A stretch of DNA of 64,000 nucleotides from NCBI GenBank assembly GCA_963726315.1, contig CAVSBZ010000007.1, positions 682,001 through 746,000 on the forward strand. Reading direction: 5' to 3'. The translations under genes and the position numbers were made by a program. This DNA is from FEB-25 sp963726315 (GTDB taxonomy: Bacteria > Chloroflexota > Anaerolineae > Anaerolineales > UBA4823). Positions 8,811-16,233 of this stretch are shown here, piece by piece (within the stretch, counting starts at the first letter, position 1; each line of letters starts with the position of its first letter). The notes beneath the pieces were generated by a model that did not search any database, had not been told where the DNA came from, and saw only the letters and a list, made by a program, of their open reading frames with translations.

Positions 8811-9641
8811 ATGAGTGAATATTATCCTTTGGATCATATCGACCGGATTGCAGATCTCGTTCGTTCCAAAACTACGTATCATCCTCAGGTGGGAATCATT
8901 CTAGGATCAGGTCTTGGCGGTCTTGCGTCCAGTGTAGAATTTGCTACGATCATTCCATATCAAGAGATACCCGATTGGCCAGTGTCGACGGTCATCGGGC
9001 ATCAAGGACACCTGGTTATCGGCAAAATTGAAGGAAAAGAAGTCATCGTGATGCAAGGGCGGGTGCATTACTATGAAGGATATAGCATGGGCCAGGTGGT
9101 ACTCCCGGTACGGGTATTGCAACGAATGGGTATCGAGACGCTGATCGTGACCAACGCAGCTGGGGCAGTCAATCCAGATTTTTCGCCGGGCGAGCTGATG
9201 CTGATCACCGACCACATCAACCTGATAGGAATGGCTGGATTGAACCCACTACGCGGTCCCAATATCGATGAGATAGGCACTCGGTTCCCTGATATGAGCC
9301 GGGCGTATGATCCTGCGCTACTCGAATTGGGGCGTAAGGTGGCAGCGGAAGAAAATATAAAAATTCAGGAAGGGGTATATATCTGCCTGGCTGGTCCTTC
9401 TTTTGAAACCCCAGCAGATTTACAGTTCCTGCGGATCATCGGTGCTGATGCTGTGGGCATGTCAACGGTCCCAGAGGTGATAACGGCTCGTCATGGAGGT
9501 ACACGAGTCTTGGGAATCTCAGGTATCAGCAACAAGGCGAATGGAGACACTATTACCACACATGAGGAGGATTTGGCAGCGGGTGAGAAATTGGCACCCT
9601 TACTTACGACGCTCATCAGGGGGGTGCTGCGCCGCCTGTAA
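8811..9641 (+). CDS. punA: purine nucleoside phosphorylase (trimeric PNP family)
   Basis: The 276-residue protein carries the hallmarks of trimeric purine nucleoside phosphorylases. These are GIILGSGLGG (phosphate loop), VIGHQGHLV, VHYYEGY, TNAAGAVNP, AGPSFETPA and ISNKANG, where the Asn normally contacts the purine base. It splits inosine/guanosine-type nucleosides with phosphate, giving free base and (deoxy)ribose-1-phosphate for salvage. The ATG at 8811 is chosen because TGAGGAGAGG precedes it. A TTG at 8790 would overlap that ribosome binding site. Symbol punA versus deoD naming is by family; the hexameric E. coli DeoD type is excluded by the motifs. Confidence 0.92.
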   Translation: MSEYYPLDHIDRIADLVRSKTTYHPQVGIILGSGLGGLASSVEFATIIPYQEIPDWPVSTVIGHQGHLVIGKIEGKEVIVMQGRVHYYEGYSMGQVVLPVRVLQRMGIETLIVTNAAGAVNPDFSPGELMLITDHINLIGMAGLNPLRGPNIDEIGTRFPDMSRAYDPALLELGRKVAAEENIKIQEGVYICLAGPSFETPADLQFLRIIGADAVGMSTVPEVITARHGGTRVLGISGISNKANGDTITTHEEDLAAGEKLAPLLTTLIRGVLRRL

Positions 9642-9698
9642 TCTCATTATTGTCTAACACGAAGCCTGGGTGTTAACCACGGAGACAACAGACGCCGC

Positions 9699-10388
9699 AT
9701 GGAACAAGTATTACAATTTTTCCGAACATATGAGATATGGATCTATGTTATTTTGGGGGTGCTGGCTTTATGGCAGGTTCGAAAATTTGCCCTCGCCTGG
9801 GAAGAGCTGCGAGGGGCGTTCTTTGGGATGGAAAGGGAAGCAGCTCAATCGAGAGTCAATTCAGCTGCAACCATGGTGGTACTCTTTATTATTATGGCAG
9901 TCATTGAATTTACCATCGTCACATTTGTAACTCCAACCGTACCGGGTGCCAACCCTTTGCCAACAACCACCCTGGATTTGTTAGCTACACCAACAACCAC
10001 GCTACCTGCTCCGACCCAGGATCCAAATGCGACTCCGGGAAGCACTCCCACCCCGGGAGAGGTGGCTGCAGCTGAAGGTTGTACACCTGGACAGGTGAAC
10101 CTGACTTCCCCCAAAAATGGGGATAGGATCAGCGGGAGCACAACAATACAGGGCACAGCCGATAACCTCAATTTTGGATTTTACACACTACAAATCGCCA
10201 TTCCCGGTGATACAGTATGGCTGCCGATCCAGGTTGGTCAGCAGGCTGTAAAAAACGGTGATTTGGGTTTATGGGATACATCCACCTTGACGCCTGGGGC
10301 TTATATGCTTGAGCTGGTGGTGACGGATAACGTGGGGAATGCCTTGACCCCGTGTGCGATCCAGGTGACTGTAGAGGCAGTACCATAG
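9699..10388 (+). CDS. membrane-anchored protein with Pro/Thr-rich linker and extracytoplasmic beta domain
   Basis: The function is not recognised. Two hydrophobic segments (about residues 12-30 and 56-78) are followed by a low-complexity Pro/Thr-rich stretch (about 80-120), such as TPTTTLPAPTQDP. A C-terminal domain of about 100 residues starts at CTPGQVNLTSPKNGDRISG. This last part resembles immunoglobulin-like or Gmad2-type modules by its SPKNGDRISGSTTIQGTA opening. The layout suggests a cytoplasmic-membrane protein exposing a small beta domain outside. It precedes an acetyltransferase by 19 bp and may share its transcript. Confidence 0.7.
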   Translation: MEQVLQFFRTYEIWIYVILGVLALWQVRKFALAWEELRGAFFGMEREAAQSRVNSAATMVVLFIIMAVIEFTIVTFVTPTVPGANPLPTTTLDLLATPTTTLPAPTQDPNATPGSTPTPGEVAAAEGCTPGQVNLTSPKNGDRISGSTTIQGTADNLNFGFYTLQIAIPGDTVWLPIQVGQQAVKNGDLGLWDTSTLTPGAYMLELVVTDNVGNALTPCAIQVTVEAVP

Positions 10389-10407
10389 AATTAAAGCGGA
10401 GTAGCCC

Positions 10408-10965
10408 ATGCCGGAAATCGAAATTCGCCCCCCTACATCAGCGGAAATCCCAAAACTACTCGAAATCGATCACGATTATGTGAGCGATCACGTCTGGCAA
10501 ATGGAAGTACATCAAGAAAGTGGGCAAAAGCCATCCGATTTAATGGTGGAAATCATATTCAGGCAATTAAAATTACCCAGATCAATGCGGGTGGAATATC
10601 CACGGCAACCGACCGACCTCATCCATGATTGGAAAGACCGGTCATGTCTTTTGGTGGCGCTTTTAAAAGGTGAAGTGGTAGGATATACCAGCATGATGCT
10701 GACCATTGCGCCGCACACCAGCTGGATGACCGACCTGGTGATCATGCGCAGGATACGACGTCAGGGAATAGGCAGTGCGCTAGTATTAGCCGGGCAGGAT
10801 TGGGCACGGCATAAAAGGTGTTCACGAATGGTGATGGAAATGCAACCCAAGAATTTCCCAGCAATTTGTCTGGCTCAAAAACTGGGGTATGATTTATGTG
10901 GATATAATGACCATTATTTTCCGAATCAAGATATTGCCCTGTTTTTTTCCAAGAGCTTGAGGTGA
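10408..10965 (+). CDS. GNAT-family N-acetyltransferase
   Basis: This 185-residue protein has the GNAT fold signature. The acetyl-CoA pyrophosphate-binding motif RRIRRQGIGSAL is near residues 112-123, preceded by the beta-4 strand WMTDLVIM and followed by a C-terminal AICLAQKLGYDLCGY block. The acceptor substrate is unknown. GGAG sits seven bases before the ATG. It follows the membrane-anchored beta-domain protein closely, without a recognisable functional link. Confidence 0.85.
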   Translation: MPEIEIRPPTSAEIPKLLEIDHDYVSDHVWQMEVHQESGQKPSDLMVEIIFRQLKLPRSMRVEYPRQPTDLIHDWKDRSCLLVALLKGEVVGYTSMMLTIAPHTSWMTDLVIMRRIRRQGIGSALVLAGQDWARHKRCSRMVMEMQPKNFPAICLAQKLGYDLCGYNDHYFPNQDIALFFSKSLR

Positions 10966-11033
10966 GATTCGATCATTTATCTAGCTTGACCCGGCGTGGA
11001 TATTGGTAAGAAAGAATTATTTGATGGTTTGAA

Positions 11034-12932
11034 ATGATTGGGCCATTTATTTCTGGACTGAAGTTTATCAACCAGCTGCTTACAGCTGGGATTGCCATTA
11101 CAGCATTCTCATTATTGCTATATGCTTTAACGTTCAACTTGCGCGATCGGGTGGCGCGAACGTTCGCATTAATCCTGATCTGTATCGTAATCGTATTTGT
11201 GGGGGATGCAATCAGCAGCGTGGTCAATTTGGACAAACAGCTGCAGTTATGGCTGCAACTCGAATGGCTGGGGATCACATTTCTGCCAGCATGCTACTTC
11301 CATTTTTCCTGCGCCGTCATGGCAACTACGGGAAGCAAAGCTGACGGCACTCAAAAATGGTTCATTGGAGGCATGTACCTCATCAGCATGGTATTCCTGG
11401 CAGCGCTACCGTTAATGCTGTTGGTGGGACCCCTGGTCCCGAATGCCAGCCCTGCGCCTCATTTGCAAAGGACCTGGCTGACATGGATATTTGCACTTTA
11501 TTTTTTGGCCGCGGTAATCTGGTCATGGCTCAACTTCAGGCAGTCGTATAGGAGAACCGTAACGCCGACCAGCCGGCGAAGGATGAGGTACCTTATCATC
11601 GGAGCGCTGGCCCCCGTGTTTGGGGTGTACCCATTCCTGCTGTTCGGCTCGAGCTTAGCCACCAATCACCCGATATTATTCTGGCTGGTAGCGGTGATGA
11701 ACAACTTTTTTGTCCTGGGACTCCTGGTCATCATGGCGTACTCTGTTGCCTTCTACGGTGTATCCTGGCCAGACCGGGTGGTCAAGCGGAGGCTATTCAA
11801 GTGGTTGATGCGAGGCCCAGTGACGGCCTCGACGGTTCTGGCAATAACCACCATCGTGCGGCGGGCGGGCGAATATTACGGTTTTGAGTATTCGGCTGCT
11901 GTTCCAATCGTGATGGTTGTTTCATTGCTTTTACTGGAATACATCATCACACTGGCAGCACCATTATGGGAACGATGGCTGTTCACTGGGGGAGATAAAT
12001 CGAATTTGCTGCTGGTGCAGACATTGAATGAACGGTTGCTCACCACGGGAGATATGCGACAATTCCTTGAATCGGTGCTGGCAGCGATCTGCGACCGCAT
12101 CCAGGCACCACGGGCATTTATCATGGCGATGGATGCAGGGGATCTCGAGCTGATGGTCAACATTGGCGATGTTCCACCGATCAACGAAATGTCGGACGGC
12201 TTGAACTATGTGGTGGAGCAAAATGGGAATGGCAAGGGTTTCTATAACTGGAATAACTATTGGGTGGTTCCGCTCCACAGCCAACGGATCAACGAGGGAA
12301 TGCTGCTGGGAATGTTAGGTATAGCAAGGAAACCGGGTGTAGCAATTGGAGAGGATCAAAAAGAAGCGGTGGTATTCCTGGCGGATCGGGCTGCGGCAGC
12401 GCTTGAAGACCACGTCCAACAGCAAGAGATATTTAATTCGATCGAGAATTTAAGCCCGCAAATCGATCTTATCCAACGGCTGCGTGCGGCATCCAGGTAC
12501 GGTGGTACGGATGTGCTCACCGCGGCAGAAGTTCCATTGGAATCGCCCGACGTGGCGAGGTGGGTCAAAGATGCTTTAACCCACTATTGGGGAGGCCCCA
12601 GACTCACCGATAGCCCATTGATAGGTTTAAAAGTAGTCCAGGATACGCTTGAAGAACACCAGGATAACCCTGCCAACGCACTGCGGGCGATCTTACGCCA
12701 GGCAGTCGACCAGGTGAAACCGGAAGGAGAGCGTCGATTTACCGGAGAATGGATCTTGTATAATATATTAGAGATGAAATTCATGGAGGGGAAAAAGGTC
12801 AGGGAAATAGCAACACGATTATCCATGTCGGAAGCAGACCTATATCGAAAACAGCGTGTGGCAGTAGATGCAGTTGCTGATGCAATCCTGGAAATGGAAC
12901 AAAAAGCCAGAGCAGAATCAAAATCAGAGTAA
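11034..12932 (+). CDS. 7TM - GAF sensor with C-terminal helix-turn-helix-like region
   Basis: The first roughly 310 of 632 residues contain about eight hydrophobic segments resembling the 7TM sensor region of some histidine kinases (an NHP-type motif is seen as TNHPILFWLVAVMNN). A GAF-like domain follows (about 335-480, starting LVQTLNERLLTTGDM). No H-box or HATPase domain exists. The protein ends in a basic helical region around KKVREIATRLSMSEADLYRKQ, which reads like a helix-turn-helix. This suggests a membrane-bound one-component regulator or a sensor feeding an unknown partner. Expression start is uncertain because no strong ribosome binding site precedes the ATG. The S1-domain gene follows after 41 bp. 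Confidence 0.72.
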   Translation: MIGPFISGLKFINQLLTAGIAITAFSLLLYALTFNLRDRVARTFALILICIVIVFVGDAISSVVNLDKQLQLWLQLEWLGITFLPACYFHFSCAVMATTGSKADGTQKWFIGGMYLISMVFLAALPLMLLVGPLVPNASPAPHLQRTWLTWIFALYFLAAVIWSWLNFRQSYRRTVTPTSRRRMRYLIIGALAPVFGVYPFLLFGSSLATNHPILFWLVAVMNNFFVLGLLVIMAYSVAFYGVSWPDRVVKRRLFKWLMRGPVTASTVLAITTIVRRAGEYYGFEYSAAVPIVMVVSLLLLEYIITLAAPLWERWLFTGGDKSNLLLVQTLNERLLTTGDMRQFLESVLAAICDRIQAPRAFIMAMDAGDLELMVNIGDVPPINEMSDGLNYVVEQNGNGKGFYNWNNYWVVPLHSQRINEGMLLGMLGIARKPGVAIGEDQKEAVVFLADRAAAALEDHVQQQEIFNSIENLSPQIDLIQRLRAASRYGGTDVLTAAEVPLESPDVARWVKDALTHYWGGPRLTDSPLIGLKVVQDTLEEHQDNPANALRAILRQAVDQVKPEGERRFTGEWILYNILEMKFMEGKKVREIATRLSMSEADLYRKQRVAVDAVADAILEMEQKARAESKSE

Positions 12933-12973
12933 TCCATTCAACTATCAAACGCTTCAAATGTGAGGAGGGTTTA

Positions 12974-13951
12974 ATGGTACTAAAACAACCTAATACTTCG
13001 AAGGCTCCGGAAATGGATGAAGCCTGGTGGACGGCGTTACTTGCTGATGAAGAAAAGTATAAAAACGCCGGGACAAGGGAATCATCGCTGGCTGAGGATA
13101 TAGAAGAGCAAGAAGAACATACCGTCAGAAAGGGGTTAAAAACCAGCGAAATTGATTGGGAGAAGGTGCGAAAATTATTTAATTCAGATCAGGTGATCAA
13201 CCTTGAGGTAACGGGTTTTAACCGCGGGGGTCTGTTGGTAGCTGGGAGTGGTTTGCATGGATTTGTTCCTGTCTCACACCTATTGGAAATCAGTTGCCTG
13301 ACGGATGAGAAAGAGAGAGAGACCTTCCTGGCAAACTACGTGGGGAGAATAACCTCATTCAAGGTGATTGAATGCGATCCTGAAAGAGGTAGGGTGGTGT
13401 TTTCGGAACGAGCTGCCCTGGCGGAATCGGGAAAAAGGAACCTGTTGTTCAAGGAGATATTCCCTGGGAAACGTATTTGTGGGATCGTGACTAACATCAC
13501 GGAGTTTGGCGTGTTTGTCGACCTGGGAGGCGTGGAGGGATTGATTCATGTATCGGAACTATCGTGGGGTAGGGTGCGCCACCCAAGCGAGGTAGCCAAG
13601 GTCGGAGAAACGGTGCAGGCTTATGTAATCCAGGTGGACCAGGAACGGTCCAGGATTGCACTATCGCTTAAGAGGTTGATTCCAAATCCGTGGGAGACTG
13701 CCGAAGAACGCTATTATCCGGGACAGGTGGTGAGCGCAACAATAACCAGCGTTGTACCGTTCGGTGCGTTTGCGCGCATCGAAGAAGGGCTGGATGGTTT
13801 GATCCACTCATCCGAGTTTTCAGGGGAAGGCGCTCTGGAAGATGATGATGAGGGCTTATGTGAAGGTCAGGTGGTGCAGGTTAAAGTCTTGAATGTAAAT
13901 GCAGCACGCCAGAGGCTTGGACTGAGTTTAAATATGAATAAGCAATCTTGA
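12974..13951 (+). CDS. S1-domain RNA-binding protein (ribosomal protein S1-like, three repeats)
   Basis: The 325-residue protein has an acidic N-terminus and three S1 OB-fold repeats at about residues 72-142, 165-240 and 253-322. Typical wording includes GIVTNITEFGVFVDLGGVEGLIHVSELSW in shortened form (TEFGVFVDLGG) and VPFGAFARIEEGLDGLIH. By family knowledge such proteins bind single-stranded mRNA and assist translation initiation. E. coli S1 has six repeats, but shorter forms are normal in Chloroflexota and Gram-positives. GAGGAGG precedes the ATG. Whether it is the housekeeping S1 or an accessory paralogue cannot be told here. Confidence 0.87.
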   Translation: MVLKQPNTSKAPEMDEAWWTALLADEEKYKNAGTRESSLAEDIEEQEEHTVRKGLKTSEIDWEKVRKLFNSDQVINLEVTGFNRGGLLVAGSGLHGFVPVSHLLEISCLTDEKERETFLANYVGRITSFKVIECDPERGRVVFSERAALAESGKRNLLFKEIFPGKRICGIVTNITEFGVFVDLGGVEGLIHVSELSWGRVRHPSEVAKVGETVQAYVIQVDQERSRIALSLKRLIPNPWETAEERYYPGQVVSATITSVVPFGAFARIEEGLDGLIHSSEFSGEGALEDDDEGLCEGQVVQVKVLNVNAARQRLGLSLNMNKQS

Positions 13952-13992
13952 TTATTACTTATTCGTATTAGAGCTAAGGGTGCAATTTCTGA

Positions 13993-14556
13993 ATGGATAA
14001 ACGCTGGTATTGGCTGGGAGCATTTATCATTGTTGGGGTATTACTGGGAGCAGGTATTTTATTCCTGGTCACTAGACCTCCCAGAGGGAACCCGATCACA
14101 TTACTCCCTGCTCCCACGCCGGCACCCATAACTGTATTCGTAAGTGGAAAAGTAAACCAAGAAGGATTATATGTTTTGCCTGTCGGCAGCCGGGTAAATG
14201 ACGCCATCCAGGCAGCAGGGGGATTCTTGGGAGATGCAAACAGCGGTGTGCTAAATTTAGCTGAGATTCTCGAAGATGGGGAACAGATTGACGTGCCAGG
14301 GTTAAGCACCCCGGATGCAGGGAACCACTTTCAGCCGGAAACCCGGGCAACGGGCCTGGTGGATATCAATATCGCCAGCCTGGAACAGCTAGATAGCCTG
14401 CCAGATATTGGCCCAATAACTGCCCAGGATATTCTCGATTATCGTCGCGCCAATGGTCCTTTTGCGAGCATTGAAGCAATCATGGACGTGCCGGGGATTG
14501 GGCAGGGGAAATTTGATTTGATTAAGGAACTGATCACTGTGGGAACGTCCCCATAA
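13993..14556 (+). CDS. comEA: ComEA-like protein (SLBB plus helix-hairpin-helix)
   Basis: The 187-residue protein has one N-terminal membrane anchor (about residues 8-27), a Pro-rich linker, and an SLBB domain (VFVSGKVNQEGLYVLP onward). It ends with a tandem helix-hairpin-helix DNA-binding domain (VDINIASLEQLDSLPDIG ... VPGIGQGKF). By family knowledge ComEA binds incoming double-stranded DNA outside the membrane during transformation. No ComEC or other competence gene is in the window. The 3' end overlaps the convergent gntR gene by 23 bases. Confidence 0.88.
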   Translation: MDKRWYWLGAFIIVGVLLGAGILFLVTRPPRGNPITLLPAPTPAPITVFVSGKVNQEGLYVLPVGSRVNDAIQAAGGFLGDANSGVLNLAEILEDGEQIDVPGLSTPDAGNHFQPETRATGLVDINIASLEQLDSLPDIGPITAQDILDYRRANGPFASIEAIMDVPGIGQGKFDLIKELITVGTSP

Positions 14557-15190
14557 CGCGCTGGCGGGCATTTTCAATGTGTTCTAGCATTACCGAACGG
14601 GCTTGCTCTTCGTCACGCAGGTGCAAGGCTTTAAGAATCCTGAGATGCTCGCTTAATGAATGCCCAGCACTCGAATCTCGCTTCCAGGAGGCAAGATTAA
14701 AGCGCATGGCCACCTGGTGTAGATGGCTCAGATAGCGGCAAAGGAAACGGTTGCCGGTAACGGCAGCCAGGAAGCGGTGAAACTCATAGTCTTGGGTTGC
14801 AACGGCAATGAAATCCTTGCTTAAAGCAGCGGTTTTACTTTGCTCCACTTTCTGTTCTAATTGAAGTAACTCGCCATCGCTGAGATGCTTGCAGGCAAGG
14901 GAAGCAGCTGAACCAATGACCATTGCCATGGCGTCCATCACTTCGATGAATTCAAAAACGCTCAATGGGGTTACCACCACTCCGTGATGAGGGATAATTT
15001 GCAGCAAAGACTGTTCTGCCAGGCGCTGAAATGCCTCCCGTAATGGGGTACGACCCCAACCGTAGCGATTGATCAGGCTGGCTTCAGTTACGGATAAGCC
15101 AGGATCGATCTGCAAGGTCAAAATCAGCTGGCGGAGCTCTTGTTCGACACGATCACTCTCACGAATGGGAGAATCAGCTAAAGTTTCCAT
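14534..15190 (-). CDS. GntR-family transcriptional regulator, FCD subfamily
   Basis: The 218-residue protein has an N-terminal winged helix (about residues 14-75, VTEASLINRYGWGRTPLREAFQRL) and an all-helical FCD ligand domain (about 80-212) with the metal-binding histidine pattern (EFHR, EHLR and a late histidine). It is divergent from the glycyl radical enzyme operon, so it most likely controls that operon in response to its substrate or product. GAGGT lies six bases before the start. A near-copy of the operator palindrome found upstream of the activase lies 12 bases upstream of its start codon, consistent with autoregulation. The ligand is unknown. Confidence 0.88.
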   Translation of the reverse strand: METLADSPIRESDRVEQELRQLILTLQIDPGLSVTEASLINRYGWGRTPLREAFQRLAEQSLLQIIPHHGVVVTPLSVFEFIEVMDAMAMVIGSAASLACKHLSDGELLQLEQKVEQSKTAALSKDFIAVATQDYEFHRFLAAVTGNRFLCRYLSHLHQVAMRFNLASWKRDSSAGHSLSEHLRILKALHLRDEEQARSVMLEHIENARQRVMGTFPQ

Positions 15191-15201
15191 GTATTACCTC
15201 A

Positions 15202-15211
15202 ATGTAGACAA
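15202..15211. promoter_or_regulatory. candidate GntR operator near the gntR start
   Basis: ATGTAGACAA matches the perfect palindrome at 15253-15262 (TTGTATACAA) in eight of ten positions. Palindromes of the form TnGTnnnACnA are typical targets of FCD-type GntR proteins. Its position just before the ribosome binding site of gntR would fit autorepression. Confidence 0.5.
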
Positions 15212-15252
15212 TTAAACCATAAAAATTGAAAAATCCATAACAAATATATTCT

Positions 15253-15262
15253 TTGTATACAA
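15253..15262. promoter_or_regulatory. candidate GntR operator upstream of the activase promoter
   Basis: TTGTATACAA is a perfect 10-bp palindrome centred about 54 bp upstream of the predicted transcription start. It lies 14 bp before the -35 box. That position is better suited to activation or looping with the second site 51 bp away than to simple promoter occlusion. Confidence 0.6.
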
Positions 15263-15276
15263 TCTGGATATCACTA

Positions 15277-15305
15277 TTGACAGCGCATATTGTTAAGATT
15301 ATATT
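15277..15305 (+). promoter_or_regulatory. sigma-70 promoter of the glycyl radical enzyme operon
   Basis: TTGACA (15277-15282) is followed by a 17-bp spacer and TATATT (15300-15305), nearly consensus. Transcription would start near 15312, only about seven bases before the activase ATG. No Shine-Dalgarno sequence precedes that ATG, so the mRNA would be almost leaderless. Confidence 0.7.
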
Positions 15306-15318
15306 TGCGGTACCAACC

Positions 15319-16233
15319 ATGAAGACAGGAACGATCTTCGATATCAAGCGCTACGCAATCAATGATGGTCCAGGTATCAGGACAGCGGTGTTTTTTAAAG
15401 GCTGTCCACTCGAATGCTGGTGGTGCCATAACCCGGAAGGTCAACTGGCACAACCGCAGCTGATGATCAGGGAGAACCGGTGTAAATTATCGAGAACTTG
15501 CGTGGAGGCGTGCCTACCTGGAGCAATCAGCTGGGATAATGGACCCGCTGTGGATTGGGAGAAGTGCGACCAGTGTGGGAAATGTGCGGAGGTTTGCTAC
15601 GCCGGGGGGCTCGAAATGGTCGGTCATACTGTTACCGCTTCCGAGGTGATGGCAGAAATCGAGCGGGATGTGCCATTCTATGACCAATCGGGGGGAGGGG
15701 TGACTTTTACCGGAGGGGAGCCGATGGCACAGACTGAATTCTTGAAGGAAGTGTTGGCGGCATGCCGGGAAAAGCACATCGATACCGCTGTAGATACATC
15801 GGGATATATTTCCTGGGATAATTTTCGCGATATCGTGCCGCTGGTTGACTTGTTTTTATTTGATGTGAAACTCATGGATGAAACCAGACATATGAAGTAT
15901 ACCGGCGTTTCAAACACGCTGATCATAAACAACTTGCGTAAACTTGGAGAGATGGGAGCACCGATCATTGTACGCATCCCACTCATCCCCGGGATCAACG
16001 ATGATGATGAAAACATCAGCCTGATTGGATCTACGCTGGCAGCATTACCCAGGCTGGTTGGAGCAGAGGTGATGCCATACCACGATATTGGGACAGCAAA
16101 GTACGGAGCGTTGGGGATGAAGTATAAATTACCAGATAAAAATTCTCCAACAGACGAACAAGTTCTTAGGGTAGAAGAGATGCTTTCTAACTACGGAATA
16201 GCAATTATCAAGCATCCAGGAGAGCCAGTATGA
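15319..16233 (+). CDS. glycyl radical enzyme activase (radical SAM)
   Basis: The 304-residue protein has the radical-SAM cluster motif CPLECWWC (CX3CX2C) near residue 29. It is followed by a ferredoxin-like insert with two four-cysteine sets (CKLSRTCVEAC and CDQCGKCAEVC) and the GGVTFTGGEP block. By family knowledge it abstracts a hydrogen from the partner enzyme's glycine using S-adenosylmethionine, creating the stored radical. The ATG at 15319 starts MKTGTIFDIKRYAINDGPG, the normal beginning. An in-frame TTG at 15253 lies inside the operator and upstream of the promoter and is rejected. The gene overlaps the downstream enzyme gene by four bases. Confidence 0.92.
   Translation: MKTGTIFDIKRYAINDGPGIRTAVFFKGCPLECWWCHNPEGQLAQPQLMIRENRCKLSRTCVEACLPGAISWDNGPAVDWEKCDQCGKCAEVCYAGGLEMVGHTVTASEVMAEIERDVPFYDQSGGGVTFTGGEPMAQTEFLKEVLAACREKHIDTAVDTSGYISWDNFRDIVPLVDLFLFDVKLMDETRHMKYTGVSNTLIINNLRKLGEMGAPIIVRIPLIPGINDDDENISLIGSTLAALPRLVGAEVMPYHDIGTAKYGALGMKYKLPDKNSPTDEQVLRVEEMLSNYGIAIIKHPGEPV

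Noticed and set aside
15253..15318. Upstream TTG start for the radical SAM activase
   Set aside because: It would begin within the operator palindrome and upstream of the promoter; the family start matches ATG 15319.
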